From Pseudomonas congelans (lineage in GTDB: Bacteria; Pseudomonadota; Gammaproteobacteria; Pseudomonadales; Pseudomonadaceae), in NCBI RefSeq assembly GCF_900103225.1, contig NZ_FNJH01000003.1, forward strand, positions 384,471 to 448,470: 64,000 bases of DNA. Direction: 5' to 3'. Both the position numbers and the translations under genes were made by a program. The stretch's first letter is position 1. Every line of letters starts with the position of its first letter. Under the pieces are notes generated by a model. The model made no database searches. It worked only from the letters and a program-made list of their open reading frames with translations, and was not told the DNA's origin. Positions 45,019 to 55,365 of this stretch are shown in pieces.

Positions 45019-46620
45019 ATGCTGGCGTACAACCAAAAAAGCTTTCTTATCGTTGATGATTTCTCTGACTTTCGCAGTTCAGTGAGGTCGATGCTGCGTG
45101 AACTGGGCGTCAAGGAAGTGGACACCGCCGACACCGGCGAGCAGGCTCTGCGCATGTGCTCGCAAAAGCGTTATGACTTCGTGCTGCACGATTTCAACCT
45201 GGGTGATGGTCGCAAGAACGGCCAGCAGGTGCTGGAAGACCTGATGATCGAGCGGCTGCTGAGTTACGAAAGCGTATTCATCATGGTCACTGCCGAAAAC
45301 AGTCAGGCGATGGTCATGAGTGCGCTTGAGTGGGAGCCGGATGGTTACCTGACCAAGCCGTTCAACCGCGCCGGGCTGGCCCAGCGGCTGGAAAAGCTGG
45401 TGCAGCGCAAGACCCTGCTCAAGCCGATTCTGCAGGCCCTCGACCGTCGCAAACCGGCCGAGGTGCTGGCCGCGTGCGACAAGCTGATCGAGCAGGACCC
45501 GCGTTATGCGCCGTTGTGCCTTCGCTACAAGGCTGATGCCTTGCGTGACCTGAAGCAGAACGAACCCCTGGAAGCGTTCCTCAAGACCATTCTGGCTGAT
45601 CGGGCCACGCCGTGGGCCTACGGTGCCTTGGGCAGCCTGCTGCTCAAGCGCGGCAAGACCGCCGAGGCACAGGCTGTCTACGAGCAGGCGATCAAGGCGT
45701 TTCCGACAATGCCTGCGCTGTTCGATGGCCTGGCCGATGTGCTGGTGGCGCTTGGCGATGGCAAACGCGCGCAGTCTGTGCTGGAAAGCGCAGTGCGCCT
45801 GTCGCCGCTGGCGGTGCGTCGGCAGAAGCTGCTGGGCAAGCTGGCACTTGGCAATGAGGACTTCGAAAGTGCTTCCAAGGCCTATCGCCAGGCCGTCTCC
45901 CAGGGTCAGCATTCGCGTTTCAAGGATCCGGAAACCAATCTGGGGTTGGCGCATGCGTTGATCAGCAAGGGCGGTGATCAGGGACTTGATGCGCGCACCC
46001 GCGTCGAGATCAACAACGCCCTCGTCGATGTCGCCAAGGAGCATGGCGACGACGAAGGTCTGCAAGTGCGCACGCGGCTGATGAAGGCGGCCAGCCTGCA
46101 GCATTCGGACCCGGAAGCCGCAGCCAAGCTCACCGAGCAGGCAATGGCCAGGCTGGATGGCATGGAGCAGGTGCTCAGTGCCGATGCCGCACTGATGGTG
46201 GCTGCGCAACTGAAGAAACTGGGTCAGGAAGAGGCCGGTGCCGGCGTCCTGAAGAGTTGCGCGGGAGCCTATGGCGACGATCCTGCGGTGATGAAAAGCA
46301 TTGCCGGCATGACCGATGATCCGGCGATCCTGGGTGCCAGCAAGGCGGCTGTCGATTTCAACCTGCAAGGCGTGCGCAGTTACAAGGCTGGCAACCTCAC
46401 CGAAGCACAGTCCTTTTTCCGCAGTGCGCTGGGGCTGCAGCCGAAGAACATCAGTATTGCGCTGAACATGGTGCAGTCGCTGCTTCACCCTGGCCAGAAT
46501 CTGGGCCAGGCCGGAATTGACGAGTGTCGTGCCAGCCTGACCATGCTGGGCAAGATCCCGGAAAGCGACCCGCGCTATGAGCGTTATCAGAAACTCAGGG
46601 AGAGGGCGTTTAGCGCATGA
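45019..46620 (+). CDS. Response regulator with long TPR-like helical repeat domain
   Basis: A 533-residue protein. Residues 1-130 are a receiver: acidic pair D13/D14 (LIVDDFSDFR), phospho-acceptor D58 in FVLHDFNLGDG, Thr and Lys near ITVTAEN-like HVIMVTAEN and LTKPFNRAGL. The rest is tetratricopeptide-like helical repeats (for example GSLLLKRGKTAEAQAVYEQA, then LADVLVALGDGKRAQSVLES). There is no DNA-binding or enzymatic output, so it should act by protein-protein contact. The ATG at 45019 follows AGGAATCCGG. Its last codon overlaps the ATG of a small kinase gene (ATGA), making a dedicated pair. Confidence 0.88.
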   Translation: MLAYNQKSFLIVDDFSDFRSSVRSMLRELGVKEVDTADTGEQALRMCSQKRYDFVLHDFNLGDGRKNGQQVLEDLMIERLLSYESVFIMVTAENSQAMVMSALEWEPDGYLTKPFNRAGLAQRLEKLVQRKTLLKPILQALDRRKPAEVLAACDKLIEQDPRYAPLCLRYKADALRDLKQNEPLEAFLKTILADRATPWAYGALGSLLLKRGKTAEAQAVYEQAIKAFPTMPALFDGLADVLVALGDGKRAQSVLESAVRLSPLAVRRQKLLGKLALGNEDFESASKAYRQAVSQGQHSRFKDPETNLGLAHALISKGGDQGLDARTRVEINNALVDVAKEHGDDEGLQVRTRLMKAASLQHSDPEAAAKLTEQAMARLDGMEQVLSADAALMVAAQLKKLGQEEAGAGVLKSCAGAYGDDPAVMKSIAGMTDDPAILGASKAAVDFNLQGVRSYKAGNLTEAQSFFRSALGLQPKNISIALNMVQSLLHPGQNLGQAGIDECRASLTMLGKIPESDPRYERYQKLRERAFSA

Positions 46621-47312
46621 GTGAAGAGACAGAACAGGGCCTCGACTTTTCCATGGTGATCGCTTCCACCGTGCACGACATGAAGAACTCACTGGCAACG
46701 CTTACCCAGGCGCACAGCCAGTGGCAGGCGAAGCTTTCGGTCCAGCAACGCGACACGCCGGAGCATGGCGTCATCGACTATGAGTTTGCCAACCTCAACG
46801 GCATGCTCGTGCAGTTGCTCGGACTTTACAAACTGGGTGTCAACCAGATGCCGTTGCGTCCAGACTACCACGAACTGGACGATTTCATTGAAGCGCAACT
46901 GGCCCATCATCAGGATGTGCTGGGCAGCCGCAACATTGCCGCGCGTCATGCGATCGATGTGGCAAGCCCCTTGGGCTTTTTCGACCGCGAACTGATCGGC
47001 TCGGTGGTGGGCAATATCATCGTCAATGCCATCGGCTTTGCCCGCGAGCAGATTGTTGTCAGTGTCGGTGATGAAGGCGGGCAGCTGAAGATCACCATCA
47101 ATGACGACGGCCCCGGTTACCCGGCGTATCTGATCGAGCGCCAGACCGACTATGTGCAGGGCATCAACCAGGGCAGCGGCAGCACCGGCCTGGGCCTGTA
47201 CTTCGCTGCGCACATTGCCCAGCTGCATGTACGCAACGGTATGCGCGGACGCATTGAAATCGCCAACGGCGGCGTATTGGGCGGGGCGATGTTCAGTATG
47301 ACCCTGCCCTGA
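46617..47312 (+). CDS. Small sensor-less histidine kinase paired with the TPR regulator
   Basis: A 231-residue protein formed by a kinase core alone. The H-box is IASTVHDMKNSLATLTQ (His near residue 21), and the HATPase has NIIVNAIGFAREQI, NDDGPGYPAYLI and GSTGLGLYFAAHIA. No sensory or membrane domain is present, so input must come from a partner, possibly the TPR protein encoded just before it with a four-base overlap. It could also work mainly as a phosphatase or scaffolded kinase. Confidence 0.85.
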   Translation: MSEETEQGLDFSMVIASTVHDMKNSLATLTQAHSQWQAKLSVQQRDTPEHGVIDYEFANLNGMLVQLLGLYKLGVNQMPLRPDYHELDDFIEAQLAHHQDVLGSRNIAARHAIDVASPLGFFDRELIGSVVGNIIVNAIGFAREQIVVSVGDEGGQLKITINDDGPGYPAYLIERQTDYVQGINQGSGSTGLGLYFAAHIAQLHVRNGMRGRIEIANGGVLGGAMFSMTLP

Positions 47313-47348
47313 TTCCTCCCCGCGCCGTCAAATATCGCATCGTGTTGA

Positions 47349-48170
<822 letters not shown>

Positions 48171-48199
48171 CAGCTGCTCGATGCCCACTGCCCGTGGCT

Positions 48200-48226
48200 T
48201 GGGGCCCCTTTATCAAGGTGGCCCCA
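48200..48226. terminator. Hairpin between the convergent formyltransferase and glycosyltransferase genes
   Basis: TGGGGCC-CCTT, loop TATC, AAGG-T-GGCCCCA: an 11-bp stem with one bulged base in a 73-base convergent gap. Likely bidirectional terminator. Confidence 0.65.
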
Positions 48227-48243
48227 GGCTGCGGTGACTCAAG

Positions 48244-51200
48244 TCACGAGGAGGGCGCCCAGTGACCGCACCATTCCTGCAGGTGCGCCTTGTCCAGCAT
48301 CCGGTTTTGCAACACTTCGCGCCTCAGCTCATCCCCTCGCTGCGCTGACTGCTCGGGGTGATCGATGTGCGCTTCTATTGCTGCGATCCAGGCCGACGGA
48401 GCCTCGCTGACAGCGGTTACCGGCAGGTTGCTTTCAGCGCACAGGCTGTCGCTGCAGATGACCGGATAGCCACACGCGCCCAACGCCAGCAGGGAAGCTG
48501 CGCCTTTGCTCTGGCTCAGCAGATTCGATCTGGCCGGCACCAGTACCAGATCCAGATTCAGACTGGCCAGTGCGCCCGGGAATAATGCTCCTTCCACCGA
48601 CGCGCGCAATTCGTGGATATAAGGCCGCAGCCAGCGGGAGCAGGGGCCCATGATGACCCACTCGACGCGGTCGGCCAGCGCTTTGATGACCTCTGTCAGC
48701 ATCAGCAAATCATCCAGTCCGGACACTTCCCCGACCCAGCCGACACGCGGTTTGGGCCGCGTCTGACGTTGGCTCTGCAGGTTCAGCCAGACGCTCGGAT
48801 CAAGTCGGTCCTCGATGACCCGCACATCGGGATGCGAATCTCCCAGCAGCTCGGCCAGCGCCTGGGTCGGCACTGTCACCCGATCAGCCCGCGCCAGCCC
48901 GTGACGCAATGACGCCTGCACCGCAGCGAGTGGCGGGGCGCCCTTGGCGATTTCAGCGTAAGCCGGATACTCCGGCAGGTCGTAGACCACCCGGGCATTG
49001 GTATGGTCCTTGATCGCGTTGATGCTGGCGATCAGGCTATCGTTTACCGGCCCCTGAATGACCACGGCGTCGGGGCTGAGCCTGGCGATCTCCACGAACG
49101 GGAGTGGCGTATGGCTGATGACGCCGTCTACCTTGCACTCGGTACGCAGGTTTTGCACAACGGCACTGATGCGATTGCCGGCAGCCCCGTGATTGCAGGG
49201 TTGAGCGAGAACGACGGGCAGCGGACGGTGGGTCAGCGGTCGCCAGCTCAACTCGGGGTTGCTCAGCGGTGCAAAGCTTTTGCTCAGGTCCAGGTTCCTG
49301 TTGTAGGCAGGGTCCCAGGCCATGTAGTGCAGCCACCGATGGGAGAGCGCGCGCGTCGCGAAGTCCAGGGCTTCGGCGTCGAACAGCGCGTCGTTCGGGC
49401 GCAGCGCAACGATGGCGTGTGGTGTCCAGACGACCAGGTGGCCGGTGCTGCGCGCCTTGAGGCACAGGTCCACATCATTGAAGTGCAGAGGGAACAAGTG
49501 CTCGTCCAGCCCTTGCACTTGTTCATGCACCGACTTGCGAATCATCAGGCAGGATCCGCTGACAGCACTGTAGTTCTGATCGGTTTCCAGGCGCTGCACA
49601 TCGCTCGCGGACGTTGCGATATCACTGGCAGTGACAGGGGCAGCGGTACCATTGAGGCCCACGATGATCCCGGCCTGTACAACATTGCCATCCGTGGAAA
49701 CAAGCTTCGCGCCGACCACGCCGACTTCAGGTCGCTGTGCATGGTTGAGCAGGTGGTCGAGCCATTCCGGCTGGATGATCAGGGCGTGGCTGTCCAGCAT
49801 CAGCAGGTAGTCGCCCAGCGCGTGCGCGGCAGCAGAGTTGAGCAGCGCCGACGGACTTAATGTCTGCTCGTGGCGAATGACACGGATACGCTCCGATTGC
49901 ATCGAGTCGATGTTCGCCAGCCATTCCCGGGTCTGCGCAGACTGGCTGTTGTTGTCACAGATCAGAATTTCATAGAACGAGTACGCCGTGTTTTCCAGAA
50001 TGCTTTCCACGCAGGGCAGCAGCGTCTCCAGCGTGTCATGCGAAGTGACGAGAATCGACACCAGAGGCTGATCCACATGGCCGTAATCGATCCGGTAATG
50101 TCCCGATTTCAGGGCATGTACCTGACTGCCTGCGTAGCCGCGTGTGTGCAGATGGCGTTGCACGGTACGCGCCTGATCGTAGTTGTCCTGTGGCTGCCAC
50201 ATCGGCGCGATGATCATGGGCTCGGAAGAGTGAGCAAATTCGGTAAAGCCCGCATCCTCGATCATGCGCAGGATCAGGTCGAGCTCGATGGCCTGCGCAT
50301 GGTCTGGATCGAAGCCGCCCACTGTCAGGGCCTTTTCCCGGTTGAACAGCCAGTTGCGGCTGGTGGCCGACGGGCAGGTCAGCAGGTAGTCCAGGCTGAA
50401 GTCCGGTCGAAACACCAGATTGGCACCTGCCTGTGCGTGCAGGGTCACCTCGTCGCCGAACACGGCGCAGGCTTCGGGGGCTTCGATCATTTTCAGCACG
50501 GCACACAGCAGGCCGCTCTGGGTGAAGGTGATGCCCGCGTCGACCAGAATCCACCAGGCATGGTCATTCTCCTGCATCAACTCGTTGATGACCGTTGCGC
50601 GGTTTTCCACGCTGGCCTGCAGCCAGGGCAACTGAGCCTGCAGTGGCGTCTGCTGGTTCCTGTCGTAATCGGCGAGGACAAAGACCTTGAGTTTGTCGAG
50701 CAGCGGCGCATCCGAGGCCAGGCTCTGCAGCGTACTCAATACGCTCTCGGGTTGCTGATTGAAGTCCGACACGACGATGGCAATCGCCGGGCCGCCATCA
50801 TGTTGTTGCAAGTGCTCGGCGAGCAGCGCGTGCTGTGCGGGGGTAGGACGACGGTGACCCAGCCATTGGGCCGCACGGGTATTGCGAACGGTGGCTTCGG
50901 GCCTTCTGTCGAAATACGCCAGCAGGTCCATCTCCTGAACATTGTCGCGCTGCGCCAACGGCGCGATTCTGACTTTGCCATTGAACTCGTCAGGCCTTAC
51001 CCAGCCCAGTTCGCGGGTCAGCCTGTAGTGGTTGGCGTGACCGTCGCGAGAAAGATGAGGGCTCGTGCGCCCCAGTTCACTGGTTTGCTGATCTGAAACC
51101 CTGAAGTACGACAACGGTCGCGCCAGCATTGCCAGGTTACCCTGACGAAGCAGCTTCAGATAAAGCGCAACGTCACCCAGACCCCAGACGAAAACGCCTT

Positions 51201-51768
51201 TGAGCGACATGATTTCCTGACCGAACGCGAGCACGTCTTCGCGGCGGCACATCACCGAAGCCGGTTCGCCGATGAAGTTGACCGGGTGTTGAGCCAGAAA
51301 CGAGACGAGCTGCGGCCCGTCAATGACGACGTTCTGGCCGAAGGGGTAAGCGGTGTATATGTTGTCGGGCAGCAGATCGCCATTGCTGTCGATCCGTTTG
51401 CGCACTGCCGACACCAGCTTGATATCCGGGCTGTCATGCAGCACATCGAACAGCAGGCGGACACAGTCTGGCAGCAGGATGTCGTCGTCATATAGGAATT
51501 TGATGTACTGACCCTGCGCCAGGCTGATCGCTCTGGCGTTGTTGTATTCCTCGCCCAGTGGCGTCTCGTTCCTGAAGTAACGGATCGGCCAGCGGCTGCC
51601 CGGACTGAGCTTGTCGACAATGGTCTTGATGCCTTCGTCGCGGCAGTCGTCAGTGATGATGATCTCGATTTCGTCATGATTCTGCCGGAGTGCGCTGGCA
51701 AGCGATGCTTCAAAAAAAGCAGGCTTGTAAGCCGGAATAACAATACTGACCAGACGTGAAGAACTCAT
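48244..51768 (-). CDS. Large multi-module glycosyltransferase
   Basis: About 1174 residues with four modules. Module 1 is GT2 (VSIVIPAYKPAFFEASLASA; metal motif IKFLYDDDILLPD). Module 2 (about 310-560) looks like a degenerate GT2 (AIAIVVSDFNQQPESVLSTL; LVDAGITF). Module 3 is GT2 (PLVSILVTSHDTLETLLPCV; EILICDNNSQS) but has LLMLDSHAL where a DxD would be expected. Module 4 is GT-B-like (PRVGWVGEVSGLDDLLMLTE; LALGACGYPVICSD). The ATG at 51768 starts right before the first GT2 strand; 51804 is an alternative. It follows the methyltransferase gene by 75 bases. Large GTs of this style glycosylate flagellin or build O-antigen in P. syringae. Confidence 0.85.
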   Translation of the reverse strand: MSSSRLVSIVIPAYKPAFFEASLASALRQNHDEIEIIITDDCRDEGIKTIVDKLSPGSRWPIRYFRNETPLGEEYNNARAISLAQGQYIKFLYDDDILLPDCVRLLFDVLHDSPDIKLVSAVRKRIDSNGDLLPDNIYTAYPFGQNVVIDGPQLVSFLAQHPVNFIGEPASVMCRREDVLAFGQEIMSLKGVFVWGLGDVALYLKLLRQGNLAMLARPLSYFRVSDQQTSELGRTSPHLSRDGHANHYRLTRELGWVRPDEFNGKVRIAPLAQRDNVQEMDLLAYFDRRPEATVRNTRAAQWLGHRRPTPAQHALLAEHLQQHDGGPAIAIVVSDFNQQPESVLSTLQSLASDAPLLDKLKVFVLADYDRNQQTPLQAQLPWLQASVENRATVINELMQENDHAWWILVDAGITFTQSGLLCAVLKMIEAPEACAVFGDEVTLHAQAGANLVFRPDFSLDYLLTCPSATSRNWLFNREKALTVGGFDPDHAQAIELDLILRMIEDAGFTEFAHSSEPMIIAPMWQPQDNYDQARTVQRHLHTRGYAGSQVHALKSGHYRIDYGHVDQPLVSILVTSHDTLETLLPCVESILENTAYSFYEILICDNNSQSAQTREWLANIDSMQSERIRVIRHEQTLSPSALLNSAAAHALGDYLLMLDSHALIIQPEWLDHLLNHAQRPEVGVVGAKLVSTDGNVVQAGIIVGLNGTAAPVTASDIATSASDVQRLETDQNYSAVSGSCLMIRKSVHEQVQGLDEHLFPLHFNDVDLCLKARSTGHLVVWTPHAIVALRPNDALFDAEALDFATRALSHRWLHYMAWDPAYNRNLDLSKSFAPLSNPELSWRPLTHRPLPVVLAQPCNHGAAGNRISAVVQNLRTECKVDGVISHTPLPFVEIARLSPDAVVIQGPVNDSLIASINAIKDHTNARVVYDLPEYPAYAEIAKGAPPLAAVQASLRHGLARADRVTVPTQALAELLGDSHPDVRVIEDRLDPSVWLNLQSQRQTRPKPRVGWVGEVSGLDDLLMLTEVIKALADRVEWVIMGPCSRWLRPYIHELRASVEGALFPGALASLNLDLVLVPARSNLLSQSKGAASLLALGACGYPVICSDSLCAESNLPVTAVSEAPSAWIAAIEAHIDHPEQSAQRGDELRREVLQNRMLDKAHLQEWCGHWAPSS

Positions 51769-51843
51769 CGCATTACCACGTGTGCAAAATGTTGAAAAAA
51801 CCAACTGTTCAGCGCAGTCGGCATCCTTGATCGATAGCTGAAG

Positions 51844-52569
51844 TCAGGCTTTTCGGCCTATGTACAAGACCGACTGTTCGGTAATGCCATGCTGCTTGAA
51901 TACGCCCTCGCCGAATGCTCCGGTACCGAGGGCATCGACGTGAAAACCGGCCTGTTCGAGGCGGGCCAGAAAGTCGTGCCGGGCATACATGCGCACATGA
52001 TCGTCCTGACCGAAGCGCGCCCAGCGTTCGTCGACACTGGGTTCATCCGGGTCTTCATCGGTTTCGGTGGCGGTCAGCAGAATCGGCACCATCAGGATTG
52101 CAGAACCACCTTTGGCCAGAACGCGATAGAGCTCGGACATTGCCTTTGCATCGTCACGTACATGTTCAAGTACATGTGAGCAGACGATGAGATCGAAAGA
52201 CTCATCGGTGTAGAGGTTCATGTCCATGATATCGACCTTGTCATCTGCCATGGGCGAGAACAGGTCGGCGGAGCGATAGCGGGCATTGGGCAGGCTACGC
52301 AGAAACCCGGACAGCACCGGCGCCGGTGCGATATCCAGTATGCGTAACACTGTGCCGTCAGGGTTATTCAGCATGTGCATGGCATACAGCGCGTAAAGCC
52401 GGTCGCGATCCGAGGCTGCGCATTCCGGGCAGCTGTACTGGCTGACATTCAGGGTTTCGTAGTCTTCCATCGAGTAATGAACGTTCAATCGATGGGCTGT
52501 TTCCAGGTAGCTTCTTCCCAGCGGATAGAAGTTCGGAAAACGACAGGAGCAGACCGGGCACGTGCGCAT
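51844..52569 (-). CDS. SAM-dependent methyltransferase with N-terminal zinc-finger-like motif
   Basis: A 241-residue class I methyltransferase. The N-terminus has four cysteines (CPVCSC, then CPEC) that probably bind zinc, as in several sugar- and glycan-linked methyltransferases. The SAM fold follows: VLRILDIAPAPVLSGFLR, the Asp-bearing VDIMDMNLYTDESFDLIVCS and HVLEHVRDDAKAMSELYRVL. Its ATG overlaps the stop of the upstream aminotransferase gene by one base (TAATG). Methylation of a dideoxy sugar made by its neighbour is inferred. Confidence 0.82.
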   Translation of the reverse strand: MRTCPVCSCRFPNFYPLGRSYLETAHRLNVHYSMEDYETLNVSQYSCPECAASDRDRLYALYAMHMLNNPDGTVLRILDIAPAPVLSGFLRSLPNARYRSADLFSPMADDKVDIMDMNLYTDESFDLIVCSHVLEHVRDDAKAMSELYRVLAKGGSAILMVPILLTATETDEDPDEPSVDERWARFGQDDHVRMYARHDFLARLEQAGFHVDALGTGAFGEGVFKQHGITEQSVLYIGRKA

Positions 52570-53687
52570 TAGCAGTTCTCTTTGCTGGCGTTGACGATCA
52601 CATTCATCACGCTGTCGAAGGCTTCATCCGTCAGGCTGTCGAAGATCGGCAGGCACAGGATCTGGCTGGACAGGCCGCTCGCAACGCTGAGGCGATCGGG
52701 TTTTGCCGACTCCAGGCCCCGGTACATCGGGAAGGTGGAGATGAGCGGATAGAAGTAACGGCGCGCGAGGATATTGTGGTCGCGGAACCGCTGGTAAAGG
52801 TCATCGCGGGAAATCGCGAAGTCTTCGGTAACCAGCACCGGAAAGTATGAATAGTTGTGTTTTTCGGTGCTCTTCCAGAGGATTTTCAGGCCCGGGATGT
52901 TTGCCAGCGCATCGCGATAGCGCTCATCGATACGCTGCCGCTTGAGTAGCGCTGCATCGATGTACTTCAACTGGAGCAGGCCAAACGCGGCGTTGATTTC
53001 ACTCATCTTGCCGTTGATGCCCGGCGCGACCACCGTGACCTCGTCGGCGAAACCGAAGTTTTTCAGGTAATCGATGCGTTGTTTGGTCTTGGCATCCGGA
53101 CTGACGATGGCGCCCCCTTCGAAGGTGTTGAACACCTTGGTGGCGTGAAAGCTCAGGACCGACAGGTCACCGTGATTCAACAGGCTGTGCCCGCGATGCT
53201 GTACGCCGAAGGCGTGGGCAGCGTCGTAGATGACCTTCAGGCCGTAACGATCGGCGATCTGCTGGATCCGGTCCACGTCACAGGGGATGCCGTAGCAGTG
53301 GACGGGCATGATCGCCGTGGTTGCCGGGGTAATGGCTTCTTCGATTCGGTCCGGGTCCAGGTTGTAAGTGCCCGGATCAATGTCGACGAAAACCGGCGTC
53401 AGGCTGTTCCAGAGCAGCGAATGGGCGGTTGCGACGAACGAGTAGGGCGTGGTGATGACCTCGCCCTTGATGCGCAGCGCCTGGATGGCGGTCATCAGCG
53501 CCAGGGTGCCGTTGGAAAACAGCGAAAGGTGTTGCACGCCCAGGTACTCGGCCAGCTCCTTTTCCAACTGCTGGTGAAACGGACCGCCGTTGGTGAGCTG
53601 ACGACTTTCCCATATCTCTTCGAGGTAGGGAATGAACTCCTCCAGAGGCGGTAACAGAGGACGAGTTACGGGAATCGGTGCGCTCAT
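52569..53687 (-). CDS. DegT/DnrJ/EryC1 PLP aminotransferase, probable dTDP-4-amino-sugar synthase (VioA-like)
   Basis: A 372-residue sugar aminotransferase. The opening VTRPLLPPLEEFIPYLEEIW and the family motif SRQLTNGGPFHQQLEKELAE match VioA/RffA-type enzymes; the PLP Lys is in LSFHATKVFNTFEGGA, preceded by VIYDAAHAFGV. It should transaminate a dTDP-4-keto-6-deoxyhexose at C4. The ATG at 53687 (MSAPIPVTRP) gives normal length; the longer in-frame frame to 54140 overlaps the divergent glutamine synthetase gene. First gene of the minus-strand island. Confidence 0.85.
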   Translation of the reverse strand: MSAPIPVTRPLLPPLEEFIPYLEEIWESRQLTNGGPFHQQLEKELAEYLGVQHLSLFSNGTLALMTAIQALRIKGEVITTPYSFVATAHSLLWNSLTPVFVDIDPGTYNLDPDRIEEAITPATTAIMPVHCYGIPCDVDRIQQIADRYGLKVIYDAAHAFGVQHRGHSLLNHGDLSVLSFHATKVFNTFEGGAIVSPDAKTKQRIDYLKNFGFADEVTVVAPGINGKMSEINAAFGLLQLKYIDAALLKRQRIDERYRDALANIPGLKILWKSTEKHNYSYFPVLVTEDFAISRDDLYQRFRDHNILARRYFYPLISTFPMYRGLESAKPDRLSVASGLSSQILCLPIFDSLTDEAFDSVMNVIVNASKENC

Positions 53688-53967
53688 GGAGGGGTCTCTG
53701 CTCGTGTTTATCCGATTGCTGTTCGAAAGGGCATCAGCTTCAAAGGCTTCCCTGTCTGAAGTCGCCATTGACATAAAAATGACAGTCGAACTGTTGTGAT
53801 CCTGGTACACAGCAAGAACCCGGCCAAAACCACTTTCGCCAGCGCGTGCAGTGGTTACGTCGTGATCGTGACCACGGAGTCTTTTCAGCGCTTGAAATCC
53901 TGAACGTCCGCTGCGTATTTTGTACGGGTTGCCGCCACGCGGCCTGGACGATGACAAAGGATTGACC

Positions 53968-55311
53968 ATGACACGCAATGACCCCCATTCGCCTGCGCAG
54001 CAGCTGATGGGCATTGATGAAGTGGAGTGCGTGACCCCGGATTTGAACGGTGTGCCGCGCGGCAAGGTGATGACGGCTGAAGGATTTCTCGAGGGCCGTC
54101 GTTTGCAGCTGGCGCGCGGCGTGTTGCTGCAATGCATCATGGGCGGGTATCCGCCGGCGCGCTTTTACGGCAGTGATGACGGCGATCTGGCGCTGATCAG
54201 TGATCCACAGCAGCTCCACCGTCTGCCCTGGAGCACGTCGCCGCGTGCCTTGGCCATCTGTGATGCGCAGGACCTCGATGGCCAGCCATGCATGCTCTCC
54301 ACCCGCAATCAGCTCAAGGCAGTCATTGCCCGTTACGCCGCACGGGGCCTGGTGCCAGTGGTGGCCACCGAACTTGAGTTTTTTGTCTTTGCGCCCAATC
54401 CCGAGCCGCTTTATCCCTTTGAGCCGCCGACAGGGCTGGACGGACGACGCGAACAGGGGCATTCGGCATTCAGCGTCAGCTCCAACAACGGTTTGCGACC
54501 TTTCTTCGCCGAGGTGTATGCCTGCATGGCAGCGCTGGGGCTGCCGCGTGACACCGTGATGCACGAGATGGGTGTCAGCCAGTTCGAGATCAACCTGTTG
54601 CATGGCGATCCGCTGCTGCTGGCCGATCAGACTTTTCTGTTCAAGCACCTGCTCAAGGAAGTCGCGCTCAAGCACGGGCTCATCGCGGTGTGCATGGCCA
54701 AACCGCTCGCCCATACGGCGGGCAGTTCGATGCATATTCATCAGAGTGTGGTGGCAGCGGAGACCGCAATGAACGTCTTCAGTGACGCGCAGGGTGAGCC
54801 GACTGACCTGTTTGGTCATTTTATTGCTGGTCAGCAAGCCTGCATGGCGGACTTCACCGCGCTGTTCGCGCCCAATGTGAATTCCTATCAGCGCCTGTGC
54901 CACCCTTACGCGTCACCCAATAACGCTTGCTGGTCGTACGATAATCGCGCTGCCGGATTACGCATTCCATCGAGTGCAGCGGCGGCCAGAAGGGTGGAGA
55001 ATCGTCTGCCGGGCGCTGACGCCAATCCTTATCTGGCCATCGCGGCAAGTCTGGCGGCCGGGTTGTACGGCATCGAGCAGCAACTGCAACCGACGCCGCC
55101 CCTGCAGGGCGAACTGGAGGTGCCGGAAGAATTGTCGTTGCCGTGTACCTTGCACGCTGCTTTGGAGCGTCTGAAAAGCAGTCAGTTGGCCAAGGAACTG
55201 TTTGGTCATGAATTCATCGAAGGCTACATCGCGTCGAAGACCCTGGAACTGACCAGTTTTTTTGACGAGATAACCCCCTGGGAACGGCGTGTGCTGGCTG
55301 CTCAGGTTTAA
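53968..55311 (+). CDS. Glutamine synthetase family protein (gamma-glutamylpolyamine synthetase PuuA/SpuI type)
   Basis: A 447-residue GlnA-like ligase. Conserved elements are VTPDLNGVPRGK near the start, the metal-binding Glu in VATELEFFVF, the ATP/metal segment AGSSMHIHQS, and NNACWSYDNRAAGLRIP with the substrate-binding arginines. Length and N-terminus fit glutamylpolyamine synthetases rather than housekeeping GlnA (about 468 aa). The ATG at 53968 follows AAAGGA. An MFS gene lies 55 bases downstream. No other puu-type genes adjoin, so the substrate is open. Confidence 0.87.
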   Translation: MTRNDPHSPAQQLMGIDEVECVTPDLNGVPRGKVMTAEGFLEGRRLQLARGVLLQCIMGGYPPARFYGSDDGDLALISDPQQLHRLPWSTSPRALAICDAQDLDGQPCMLSTRNQLKAVIARYAARGLVPVVATELEFFVFAPNPEPLYPFEPPTGLDGRREQGHSAFSVSSNNGLRPFFAEVYACMAALGLPRDTVMHEMGVSQFEINLLHGDPLLLADQTFLFKHLLKEVALKHGLIAVCMAKPLAHTAGSSMHIHQSVVAAETAMNVFSDAQGEPTDLFGHFIAGQQACMADFTALFAPNVNSYQRLCHPYASPNNACWSYDNRAAGLRIPSSAAAARRVENRLPGADANPYLAIAASLAAGLYGIEQQLQPTPPLQGELEVPEELSLPCTLHAALERLKSSQLAKELFGHEFIEGYIASKTLELTSFFDEITPWERRVLAAQV

Positions 55312-55365
55312 GAATCGCAGTGTCGGGCTCGCCCAGTCGGGCGACTCCCTATTTTTGGAAAGTTG

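Noticed and set aside
45079..46698. 539-codon minus-strand frame opposite the TPR response regulator
   Set aside because: The plus-strand frame has a complete receiver domain and repeat structure; the antisense frame has none.
53740..54903. 387-codon minus-strand frame opposite the glutamine synthetase-like gene
   Set aside because: The plus frame has all GlnA-type motifs; the antisense frame has no recognisable content.
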